From Jatrophihabitans sp. (GTDB lineage: Bacteria; Actinomycetota; Actinomycetes; Mycobacteriales; Jatrophihabitantaceae): a stretch of DNA of 64,000 bases. Location: assembly GCA_036399055.1 (NCBI GenBank), contig DASWNX010000028.1, positions 18,759 through 82,758 of the forward strand, read 5' to 3'. Made by a program: the position numbers and the translations under genes. Position 1 is the first letter of the stretch; each line of letters opens with the position of its first letter. The notes beneath the pieces are model-generated. The model worked only from the letters and a program-made list of their open reading frames with translations. It was not told the DNA's origin and ran no database searches. This document shows, one piece after another, positions 1 through 8,200 of this stretch.

Positions 1-440
1 AGCCGCCAGGCGCCGGCGGTCAGGTCTAGCGGGGTCGACCAGATGCCGGCGGAGCCCAGAGCCGGGTGCACGTGCTGGTAGCCGCTCAGGTCGCGGCGGA
101 CCGCGATCAGGTGCAGATCCTCCTCGTGAGCGGTGTCGTAGGCGGTGACCGGGCGGCCGTCAGGGCCGAGGACCCGAAATGACACCCGGGTTGCGGCGCC
201 GGCCGGAAGGCTGTCGTCCACGTCGAGGGTGTAACCGTCCTGCGAGACCTGCAGGCCGCCGGGCAGGTGGGCGTTGGCGGCGCCGCCTGGCGCGGTGGTG
301 TCCCTCGCGGGTTCCCTGTGCGTGTCGTGGGAGGCGGCGGGCGGGCCAACGGGTCCGACGGCGGCGCCGACGCCGGTCGCACCGGCGAAAACGGCGAGCA
401 GGCCAAGCGCGTAGGCGCCGAGTTTGACGGGCGTGTTCAT
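1..440 (-). CDS. Secreted/membrane protein of copper operon (partial)
   Basis: Reading leftward from ATG at 440, the frame stays open to the window edge, so the C-terminus is missing. The N-terminus has a short basic start followed by a hydrophobic stretch (about residues 8-32), which looks like a signal peptide or membrane anchor, then a Pro/His/Asp-rich linker. The visible globular part (about residues 60-146) is beta-rich and contains His residues (DLHLIAVRRDLSGYQHVHP) like those in small metal-site proteins found beside copper chaperones in actinomycetes. The start codon overlaps the stop of the CopZ-like gene by 4 bp (ATGA), so the two are translationally coupled. The exact function is unknown; an extracytoplasmic metal-binding role is inferred from context only. 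Confidence 0.6.
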   Translation of the reverse strand, partial: MNTPVKLGAYALGLLAVFAGATGVGAAVGPVGPPAASHDTHREPARDTTAPGGAANAHLPGGLQVSQDGYTLDVDDSLPAGAATRVSFRVLGPDGRPVTAYDTAHEEDLHLIAVRRDLSGYQHVHPALGSAGIWSTPLDLTAGAWR

Positions 441-685
441 GAAGCTGCCTTTCTGGCGCCGGCGTCAGAGGACGCAGGGCGTGGAGTGACCTGGTAACCG
501 GCCTCTTCGACGGCCTCGGCGATCGCGCCGTCGGGCACCGCCTCGTCCGCCTCGACAGTCACGCGGCCTGCCTTCACATCGACCCGCACGCCGATGACGC
601 CGGTAATCTTGTTGATCTCCGCGGTCACCGATCCGGCGCAGTGGTCGCAGGTCATGCCGCGGACGGTGTAGTCCTTCTTGCTCAC
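437..685 (-). CDS. copZ: CopZ-like copper chaperone (HMA domain)
   Basis: An 82-residue single heavy-metal-associated domain protein with the copper-binding motif MTCDHC near residue 12. It fills the whole HMA fold (about 70 residues) with a short Ala/Ser-rich tail. The family carries Cu(I) to CopA-type ATPases or regulators in the cytosol. I chose the GTG at 685 because AGGAG lies 5-6 bases upstream; a longer reading frame to 766 would run through the operator sites. It is the first gene of a two-gene unit with the secreted protein at 440. Two near-palindromic TACC/GGTA sites lie just upstream, so copper-responsive control by a CsoR-type repressor is likely. No CsoR or copper ATPase gene is inside the window; they may lie to the left. 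Confidence 0.88.
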   Translation of the reverse strand: MSKKDYTVRGMTCDHCAGSVTAEINKITGVIGVRVDVKAGRVTVEADEAVPDGAIAEAVEEAGYQVTPRPASSDAGARKAAS

Positions 686-708
686 GGTCTCTCCTTCGAG
701 GTTGCCAA

Positions 709-723
709 TACCTCCGGGGGGTA
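709..723. promoter_or_regulatory. CsoR-like operator, proximal copy
   Basis: The 15-base site TACCTCCGGGGGGTA is an inverted repeat around position 716 with one mismatched pair. TACC...GGTA arms around a GC core are the shape of known CsoR operators. It lies 23 bases upstream of the GTG start of the chaperone gene. Confidence 0.55.
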
Positions 724-742
724 CCGGCACCCTACACCACCG

Positions 743-757
743 TACTCCCTGGGGGTA
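743..757. promoter_or_regulatory. CsoR-like operator, distal copy
   Basis: The 15-base site TACTCCCTGGGGGTA is an inverted repeat around position 750 with one mismatched pair, the same architecture as the site at 709-723. The centres are 34 bp apart, a little over three helical turns. Confidence 0.5.
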
Positions 758-803
758 TACCTCCACGCGAGACTAGTTGCGGAATGGGCACCAGGACCTG
801 CTC

Positions 804-829
804 GGCCAGCGGCGCATGCGCCGCTGGCC
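804..829. repeat. 26-bp perfect palindrome
   Basis: Positions 804-816 (GGCCAGCGGCGCA) are exactly complementary to 817-829. There is no loop and no T-run, so it is more like a protein-binding site or cruciform than an intrinsic terminator. It sits in a stretch (770-1340) where I see no convincing gene. Confidence 0.6.
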
Positions 830-869
830 GCGCCGCCGCTGGGAGCGCTGTCGCAGGCCGACGCCACCT

Positions 870-910
870 GGTCGACCCGGCGCCGCTTCCCACGGCGCCG
901 CTGGTCGACC
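870..910. repeat. Large imperfect stem-loop
   Basis: Arm GGTCGACCCGGCGCCG (870-885) pairs with 893-910 across a 7-base loop, with a 2-base bulge (CT at 901-902). No T-tract follows. Its role is unknown; it may be a transcription end or a remnant of a mobile sequence. Confidence 0.5.
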
Positions 911-953
911 GACGGTGGCTGAATGGATTCGCGCGCGGTTCTGGCCGGCCTGA

Positions 954-981
954 CCTGCGTGAGCCGGCCTGCGTGAGCCGG
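954..981. repeat. Tandem 14-bp direct repeat
   Basis: The unit CCTGCGTGAGCCGG occurs twice back to back, exactly. It lies in the same gene-poor stretch as the palindromes at 804 and 870. Nothing else recognisable is seen between 985 and 1348. Confidence 0.7.
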
Positions 982-1348
982 AGGAGGACATGTCACCGGC
1001 GCAGATGCCGAGCTAGAGCACCTACGTCAACAGCACGAAGCTGACCATCATCGGCCGGCCGCAGCCGGCGAGTGGGGAGGTTCGACCTTCTAAGCGCCCG
1101 CGGCGACGCTCACTTCGCTTTCGCGCCGCACTACAGCGATCACCGCTTGGTAGCCGCTGTCGACGCGACGCGGCGGGGCGTGGGCGCTCGGTCGGGTTAA
1201 GGACCTACACGAGCGGCGCGCGTCGCTGACCGGGCCCGAGCCGATCGACATAATGTGGAGTCGTCCTAGCGCTGACGACTGACAGCGATGCCTTGTTCTC
1301 GCTGCCATCACCGGACCAGCGAAGGTCAGTCCTTCGCCGGTTGCTCCT

Positions 1349-1486
1349 TTACGCTCTCGGCGACCGAACCCGCCCGCGGACTTGCCCACAGGCGGCGCAG
1401 TCCTTGTAGTAAGGGCCGCTGCACGCGCACTGCGTGATGAGCTGATCGGCCGGACAGTCACAGATCCCCCGACAGTTGCTGCACAT
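1349..1486 (-). CDS. Small Cys-rich protein, candidate metal-binding peptide
   Basis: A 45-residue ORF with eight cysteines at residues 2, 5, 9, 11, 20, 22, 30 and 33, arranged as CxxC, CxC, CxC and CxxC. The middle (residues 20-34, CACSGPYYKDCAACG) resembles a SEC-C zinc motif (CxCGSGxxYKxCC) with altered spacing. The start is ATG 1486; upstream bases GGGGTGA are only a weak ribosome site. There is no in-frame start further upstream before a stop. The C-terminal 10 residues are Arg-rich. Alternating Cys pairs this dense are rarely accidental in GC-rich DNA, but no homolog is recognised. Its closeness to the copper genes suggests metal storage or sensing, as with the small mycobacterial metallothionein MymT. 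That is inference; it could also be a decayed fragment of a larger SEC-C protein. Confidence 0.38.
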   Translation of the reverse strand: MCSNCRGICDCPADQLITQCACSGPYYKDCAACGQVRGRVRSPRA

Positions 1487-1750
1487 GTCATCACCCCATT
1501 CTTGACGGCGGTCAGCCGACCGCTGGGCATTTGTCGATCATGATCGGGGGAATGTAGCCGAATTCAATCGTCGCTTCTCAGTGTTTGGCCACCCGGCTTT
1601 CTGTCGTGCCGAACAACGGCGCCGCTGTCCACCAACTGAGCCCGAGGCGTGACTCCTCAAGCTGCACAAGCCAATCCGCACGTGGATTTAGCGATCATTT
1701 GTCCAAACACGGCCGCGAGGCGCCAGCCCGGGCCACGTAGAGTTCTGGCC

Positions 1751-2971
1751 ATGGGAGCCGACGTCGTACGAGCGTGCGCCGAGGCCGCGCACGCCGCATC
1801 CGGCAGCCTGGCCGCTGCCACTCCGGAGGCCATCGACGCCGCTATCCGCGCGATCGCCGACCGGCTGACTGACGACAAGGCTGCCGACGCGGTGCTTGCC
1901 GCCAACGCCGAGGACATGCGGACCAGCGGGCTGGAGAGCGCGATGCTCGACCGGCTCCGGCTGGACCGGGACCGGCTGACCGGCATGGCCCATCAGCTGC
2001 GCGTGCTGGCCGAGGTGCCGCACCCGCGATGGTCCCGGGTGGTCCGCGAGCTGCCCGGCGCTCTGGTGGAAGAGCGGCGCAAGCCGGTCGGGGTGATCGG
2101 CGCCAACTTCGAGGCCCGGCCCAACGTGGTCATCGACATGGCTTCCCAGCTGCTCAAGTCCCGCAACGCCGGGGTGCTGCGCACCGGTTCGGCGGCGATC
2201 GGCTCGGCCGCCGCGCTGGTCGACGAGGTGCTCGCGCCGGCGCTGTCCGGCGCCGGGCTGGACCCGGCCGCGGTCCAACTGGTCCGAGCGCCGGGCCGCG
2301 ACACCGCCCGAGCACTGGTCGCCCAGCCCCACCTGATCCCGCTGGTCATCCTGCGGGGCAGCGGAGACAGCACCCGTGAACTCACCGCGGAGGCGGCCCG
2401 GCACGGCGTCCGCACGCTGGCGCACGCCGACGGCGGCGGCGTGCTCTACCTGGACCGCGCGGCCGACGAGGGCAAGGCGCTGGAGTTGGTGCGGACCAGC
2501 CTGGACCGGCTCGGCGTGTGCAACCGGCTCAACCTGCTGCTGATCGCCCGGGACCGGTGGGACGAGCTGCTGCCCGGCGTGCTCGGCGTGTTGGCTGACC
2601 TCGGCATCGAGGCCGACCTGCCGCCGCACGAGCACCCCCTCGGGCTGGAGTGGGCGTTGCAGGACGGCAGGGAGGCCACGATCACCGTGGCGCAGGTGGA
2701 CGGACCGGCCGAGGCGGCCGCGCTGGCCGATTCGCAAACCTCCGGCCTGGCCGCCTGCATAGCCACCGAGGACCCGGCCGCGGCCGCTGCGTTCCTCGAC
2801 GCGTACTCGGGCACCGGCGCGTTCTGGAACGTGACCACCCGACTGCTGGACGGCTTCAAGCTGCTCGGACTGCCCGAGACCGGCATCAACGTGGACCGGG
2901 TGCCGGGTCCACGCGGCCCGGTCACCTTTCTCGACCTGCACCTGCGCCAGTTCGTGGTGACGCCCCGCTAA
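1751..2971 (+). CDS. Glutamate-5-semialdehyde dehydrogenase-like protein (ProA family, divergent)
   Basis: A 406-residue aldehyde dehydrogenase superfamily protein closest to ProA (gamma-glutamyl phosphate reductase), which uses NADPH in proline synthesis. Family marks are GVIGANFEARPNVVIDMASQ in the middle and the catalytic-Cys block GVCNRLNLLLI. It departs from typical ProA: the usual LDGICHVYVD block reads ADGGGVLYLD, and the normally conserved C-terminal FGLGAEIGISTQ-type segment is replaced by LLGLPETGINVDRVPGP. There is no proB next to it. It may therefore be a paralog acting on another acyl-phosphate or aldehyde. The start ATG 1751 fits the family N-terminus; the open frame extends to 1649 but the extra residues look non-coding. 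It is convergent with the GH3 gene. Confidence 0.8.
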   Translation: MGADVVRACAEAAHAASGSLAAATPEAIDAAIRAIADRLTDDKAADAVLAANAEDMRTSGLESAMLDRLRLDRDRLTGMAHQLRVLAEVPHPRWSRVVRELPGALVEERRKPVGVIGANFEARPNVVIDMASQLLKSRNAGVLRTGSAAIGSAAALVDEVLAPALSGAGLDPAAVQLVRAPGRDTARALVAQPHLIPLVILRGSGDSTRELTAEAARHGVRTLAHADGGGVLYLDRAADEGKALELVRTSLDRLGVCNRLNLLLIARDRWDELLPGVLGVLADLGIEADLPPHEHPLGLEWALQDGREATITVAQVDGPAEAAALADSQTSGLAACIATEDPAAAAAFLDAYSGTGAFWNVTTRLLDGFKLLGLPETGINVDRVPGPRGPVTFLDLHLRQFVVTPR

Positions 2972-3003
2972 GCCGGTGTCTCACCGCACTGCGGCGTGCG
3001 CCT

Positions 3004-4854
3004 CTAGTACGGCGAGCGGCCGTAGCCGAAGGCGAACAGCGGCGTCTTGCCGTCGCCGAGGTTGATCGGCTCGTCGGTGACCGCGCTCGGCCAGCTCACC
3101 GGCAGCTTGCCGGTGTAGCCGCTGCCGAACAGGTTGTCGACCAGGCCGGCGCCCTCGGTGCCGGGCAGCCACGCCGCGACGAACGCGTGGGCTTTCACCA
3201 GTTGGTCCTTGATGATCACCGGCCGGCCGGACTCGAGGATCGCGATGCACTTGGTGACCCGCGCGCAGATGTCGCCGAGCGCGGCGGAGTTATCACTGCC
3301 GAACGCCAGGGTCGAGCTGTCACCCTGGCCTTCGGCGTACGGTGTCTCGCCGCCCACCCAGATGCCGATGTCGGCCTTGTAGTTGCCCTTGGTCCTGGTG
3401 CCGACGTTGGTCACGGTGATGCCGGTACCGGCAGTTTGCTGTTGCAGCGCCTGCCAGAACGTGGTGCCGCCGGTCGTGGTCGCGCCGCTGGCGCCCTGCC
3501 ATGAGATCGACCAGCCACCCATCTGGTTGCCGATGTTGTCGGCGTGCTTGCCGCCGACCACGAGCTTGTACGTGCCCGTCTTTGCCAGCGGCAGCACACC
3601 GTCGTTCTTCAGCAGCACCTGCGATTCCCGGACCGCCTGCCGGGCCACCGCCCGGTGCGCGGCCGAGCCCACCCCGGCGGTGTGGCTGCTGTCGGTGTAT
3701 GGCGTGTTGAACAGGTCCAGCCCGAACTTGACGGTGAGGATCCGCAGCACCGCGTCGTCAACCCGCGCAAGGGGAATCTGGCCGCCGTTCACGCCGGACA
3801 CGATGGCGTTGATGGTCGCCACGTAGACGTCGGGCACCATGATCATGTCGATGCCGGCGTTCACCGCGCGCGCCACCTGGGCGGCGTAGGTCGAGTCGGG
3901 CAACTGCTTGACTCCGGCCCAGTCGCTGACGACGAGGCCCGTGAAGTTCTGCGCGCCCTTGAGCTTGTCGGTGATCAGGTACTTGTGGCCATGAGCTTTC
4001 ACACCGTTCCAGCTGGAGTAGCTGACCATCGCCGAGCCCACCCCGGCGGCGATGGCCTGCGTGTACGGCGGGACGTGAATCGCGTCCAGTTCGGCTTCGG
4101 TGATGCGGGCGTCCCCCTGGTCGATCAGGTAACCGCTGCTGCCGGTGCCGAACGTCGTGCCGCCGTCGCCCACCCAGTGCTTGGCCGTCGCCAGCACCGA
4201 CGTCGAGCTCAGGCTGGCGCCCTGCAGACCGGTGACCGCGGCGCCGGCGAGGGCGTTGCCCACCGACGGGTCCTCGCCGAAGCTCTCGTAGGTTCGGCCC
4301 CACCGGTCGTCGCGGGCGACGCACAGGCACGGCGCGAAGGCCCACCGGATGCCCGAGCCGAGCACCTCCTGGCGGGTCACGTCCTCGACCTGCTGAACCA
4401 GCGCCGGGTTGCGGGTGGCGCCCAGTCCGATGTTGTGCGGAAAGACGACGGCGCCGTTGATGTTGTTGTTGCCGTGCACCGCGTCGATCCCGTAGAGCAG
4501 CGGAATGCCCAGGCGGGTCTTGAGCGCGTAGCTCTGGAAGTCGTCGACCATCGCCTTCCACTGCGCGGCGGTGCCGCCGGCGCCGGTCGGGCCGCCGCCG
4601 CCACCGCTGAGCACCGAGCCCAGGCCGTAGGTGGTGATATCGGTCTTGCTCGCCAGGGAGTCCCACGACGGCTGGGTCATCTGGCCCGCTTTCTCGGCCA
4701 GCGTCATCTTGGACAGGCAGTCCGTGGGCGAGACGCATCCGGCGGCGGCGTCGGCGGTGCGGGCGGGCGTCAACGCCAGCGCGCCGGCGCACAACACCGC
4801 GGCCGCCGTCCCAGCCATCTGTCGCTTCAGCCGAGTGAGCCTCATCAGCGGCAT
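3004..4854 (-). CDS. Secreted glycoside hydrolase family 3 (beta-glucosidase-type)
   Basis: A 616-residue GH3 enzyme. The N-terminus has a basic stretch, a hydrophobic core (residues 13-30) and an Ala-rich cleavage zone ending near residue 38, so it should be exported. The (beta/alpha)8 domain has the family marks AKHWVGDGGT (residues 224-233) and the nucleophile block GLVVSDWAGV with Asp311. The second alpha/beta sandwich domain follows (VLLKNDGVLPL onwards). GH3 enzymes remove terminal beta-linked glucose or related sugars from oligosaccharides with retention. The start ATG 4854 has GGAG 7 bases upstream; upstream in-frame ATG 4923 would add a non-signal extension. No sugar transporter or regulator is adjacent. 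Confidence 0.88.
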   Translation of the reverse strand: MPLMRLTRLKRQMAGTAAAVLCAGALALTPARTADAAAGCVSPTDCLSKMTLAEKAGQMTQPSWDSLASKTDITTYGLGSVLSGGGGGPTGAGGTAAQWKAMVDDFQSYALKTRLGIPLLYGIDAVHGNNNINGAVVFPHNIGLGATRNPALVQQVEDVTRQEVLGSGIRWAFAPCLCVARDDRWGRTYESFGEDPSVGNALAGAAVTGLQGASLSSTSVLATAKHWVGDGGTTFGTGSSGYLIDQGDARITEAELDAIHVPPYTQAIAAGVGSAMVSYSSWNGVKAHGHKYLITDKLKGAQNFTGLVVSDWAGVKQLPDSTYAAQVARAVNAGIDMIMVPDVYVATINAIVSGVNGGQIPLARVDDAVLRILTVKFGLDLFNTPYTDSSHTAGVGSAAHRAVARQAVRESQVLLKNDGVLPLAKTGTYKLVVGGKHADNIGNQMGGWSISWQGASGATTTGGTTFWQALQQQTAGTGITVTNVGTRTKGNYKADIGIWVGGETPYAEGQGDSSTLAFGSDNSAALGDICARVTKCIAILESGRPVIIKDQLVKAHAFVAAWLPGTEGAGLVDNLFGSGYTGKLPVSWPSAVTDEPINLGDGKTPLFAFGYGRSPY

Positions 4855-4976
4855 GGGAAGCTCCGATCCCTTGATCCGATCCTTCGAGGGGCGCTGCGCG
4901 ACCCTTCGACCTACCTCGGTCACTCCCCTTGGCCAGCGAGAGCCAGCGAAGGCCCTCTGACGCTTGGAATGGCGTG

Positions 4977-5171
4977 CTACGACCGTACGGCGGGTTTCTG
5001 GAATTGGTCAATAGCGGGCAGAACGTGACGCCTGCAGCTAGCTGACCGCCTCTGCAGCTTGACGACCTTGATCTCGTGATCGTTGAGCCGAGCGACCACC
5101 TTCGGCGCCCACTGCTCAGAGAACGAGGAGAGTTTCTGCCCGAGATCGACGGGTGCGTTGGCCATGCTCAC
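4977..5171 (-). pseudogene. Truncated cupin-domain protein
   Basis: The first 40 or so residues (KLSSFSEQWAPKVVARLNDH, then EIKVVKLQ) match the opening of a common small cupin family. The expected metal-binding GEFVWHxHxxxDE segment is missing. Instead the frame runs after KVVKLQ into about 23 unrelated residues and a stop. The break falls close to two CTGCAG hexamers about 20 bp apart (5029-5056), which may mark the junction. It starts only 34 bp after the stop of the RHS gene, where an immunity gene would be expected. It may still be translated, but a functional cupin barrel is not possible at this length. Confidence 0.6.
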
Positions 5172-5205
5172 AGCGTCGCATGGATGTGGTCAGCGCTGCT
5201 CCGGC

Positions 5206-8200
5206 TCAGTTGTACCACCACCTGGTCCACAGCCTGTACTCCGTCGAGATGTGGACGTAGACGCCTCCTGTGACGCTGTAGCACAACGTGCCGAAGACCG
5301 AACATGCCCAGATCTTCTGCCCGTATTTGATCTTCACCTTGTGCTGGACGCCGCGCAGGTTTCCTGTCCTGCTGTCGTAGATGCCGCGGACCTTTTGGTA
5401 GTACTTGACCTTCCACTTGACCTTGTACGTGATTCCCAAGCTGAAGATCCTGCCGAGGATCTTTCTCATGATCTTGCTTGCGATGTTCGCGAACGCACGG
5501 GCGATTTTGGACTTGTGCACCTTGTGTTTGCCGCTGTACAGCGTCTTGTACCACTTGTAGGCGCCCCATCGCCCGTACTCGAGCCATTCACCGCTGAGGT
5601 CGTAGGCATTGACCGGGTCGACGGGATAGGTATAGGCGTTGTCATTGCCTCCGGGCACGGGATCCATCGACAGGAACCGCCCGGTTGCCGGGTTGTAGAG
5701 GCGGGCGCCCATGAGGGTGAGGCCACCGCCGGTGTCGCTGGAGCGGCGCTCGGCGCCCAGCCAGCCATAACCCTGGCCCAGCGACGTCGAGCCAACGCGC
5801 TCACCGCCGTATTCGGTGGACTCGGCGTAGTTGGTGAGCCCGCTGAAGACCGTCGCGTTTTCCAGGGTCGACACCACGTCGCCGTGCATGTTCGTGACCT
5901 GGACGCTGGACGTGCCGTCTGACCTCTGGATCAGACCCAGATCCCCATCGGGACTCAGCACATTGCGGGTCCACGTGCCGGTCCAGCTCGTCAGCCCGTT
6001 GGGCCGAGTCTCCTTCGCGATCCACGCAGGTGAGTCGGAGCTGTCGGAGTAGTGGTTCGTGGTTCTGCGTAGCTCGACGCCTTCGGTGGTCTCGCTCAAG
6101 GTCGACAAGCGTTGATAGGCGTCCAGGCCATAGGTCTGGGTGTGGAGTTCTCCGTTCGCGGCCGGGAACCTCTGGGCGGTGCTGGCGACCATGTCGTTGG
6201 CGAAGTACCTCACCGCCAACCCGCTTCCGCCACTGTGCGCGGTGTCTGCAGGCGGTACGGACCGGGTGCGACCGAAGTAGTCATAGCTATAGCCGGAGTC
6301 CATGATCCGATCCGCGATGTCGAACGCGCTCGACTTGACTGTCGGATTCGACGTGGAGCACGCGCCTGCCGCTCCGGGAGGCGCCGTGGCGAGCGCTGTG
6401 CGGTTGGAGTCCAAGCTGAACGTGTAGTCGCGCGTGGTGCACTGCCCACCCATGTAGTCCCTGACCTGAACAAGCCGGCCCCTGGGGTCGTAGCTGTAGC
6501 CGAACTTCGACAACGGCGAGTCCTCGAACCGGACGCGCGAGTGCGGATCGATCAAGCGGTTGAATCCAGCGACCTTGCTCGAACCGACGACGTAGGACAG
6601 CGCTGTCTGATCGCCTCCTTCGTTGAAGGTGGAGGTCGCGATCAGGCCATTGGGATACACGAGTCTGGTGTTGGCGCCATTGGCGTCATAGGCAACGCTG
6701 AACTCGTCCGGCCCGGACGGGAGGCCGACGTCGACCTTGGTGACAAGTCCACGGCGTTCGGCGTTTCCGGCGGCGTCCGTTCCATCGTAGGTGTAGGTGT
6801 AAGTGCCTTTGCCGTCGTGGAAGGTCTTCGTCCGACCGGCGGAGTCGTAGGTCGTCGTGGCGGTGTTGCCGGTCCCGTCGTTCTCGGTGAGCAGCCGCCC
6901 CCAACTGTCCTGGGTCTGAGAGATGGTCTGACCCGCGACCGTGGTTGAGGCCAGGGCGCCGGTCGTCGGCGAATACGTGATACTGGCGTCTGCGACTGGT
7001 TGATCGCCCGCGAGCGCGCCCGCCATGCTGAGCGCTCGTGCGGTCGGCCGTCCGGCGATGTCGTAGGAGACCACCGTCGTCCGAGCCATGGGCGTCGACG
7101 CCTCTTCCAAGCGCGTCGGATTCATCAGGTAGTCGTAGCCGGTGACTCGCTCCGTGGGAATGGTGGCGTAACTTGCCGCCTGCGACGTGGCGCACACCTG
7201 GTCTGCCCACTCGGGTCGATTGCGGCACTCGGGGTCCGGCGACGAGGCGTCAGCGGTGTAGTACTTGGTCATCGTGGAGCGCACGTCCGACCCGGCCCCG
7301 TCGGTGGTCGACACTCCTTGAGGCGTCCGGGTCTCGATGATCTTTCCGGCCGAGTCAAAGCGCGTCAATTGAGTGGACCAAATACCACCGCCCATATCCG
7401 TTGACACCCGGGTAGGCGTCGTGAGAGCCCAGCCGTCGCCGTCTGTCGGGACGACCTTGTCGTAGCGGTACCGAGTCCGCTGCAGGTCGTAGCCGATGGT
7501 GTCGTCTGTGTTCGCGAGGAACTTTCGAGTCTCGACCAAGAGGTTCTGGGGTGGCTCGGCAGGGTCAGGCACCGGCCTGCCGGGCACCAGGCTCGGGTCA
7601 ACCTCGTCGTCATAGACGTTGACCGTCTTAGGTCGGCCAGATATCTGGGTCCCGTTGGCGAGCATCACGCTGCGGGCGGGTTCCCATACGGCCCAGACCC
7701 GAGTGCCATTGGCGGCATAGAGCGTCTTGGTGGACAGCAAGTTCGCGGCGACGGCAGTGTTTCCGCCGGCGGCCAACGCTCTGTTGCGGTTGCCCTCATC
7801 AAGTTCCCACACGGTGTTGCCGACGCTGTCGTAGCCCATGGTGTCGATCTGCCAGGCGCCCGCACCGTAGCTTGCCGTGTTCGTGGTCCGGCCCTCGGCG
7901 GTGAAATAGGAGATGTCGGCGTACGTCATGTCCACAGTGCCGGGTGCTCCGGGCTCAAAGACCGCGGTGCCCTGGACCGGAACCTGAAGCTGTCCCCAGG
8001 CCGAAGCCGCGCCAGGACTGAGGTCGGGAAGTCCAGTACCCGACGTCGGCACTGCGTAAACGACCGCCCAGGTCGCATCCCCTGAGCCGATCGCGGCGTC
8101 GTGCGCGCGCTTGACGGTCTCGATCCGCGCGAGGGAATCGAAGCCGAAGCGCCAGGCCTTCTCGCCCGGCGAAGTCAAGCTGGCCAGCATCGTGTGGGTG

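Noticed and set aside
985-1085. Short plus-strand frame with a good AGGAGG-like site (ATG 990)
   Set aside because: It stops after eight codons; the neighbouring open frame has no start. At most a gene remnant.
1090-1530. Long minus-strand ORF of 146 codons
   Set aside because: Composition is Arg/Ser/Ala-rich with no recognisable domain or ribosome site; the smaller Cys-rich frame inside it is more convincing.
4835-4870. Possible CebR-like operator upstream of the GH3 gene
   Set aside because: Only part of TGGGAGCGCTCCCA is matched, and it overlaps the start codon by chance-level similarity.
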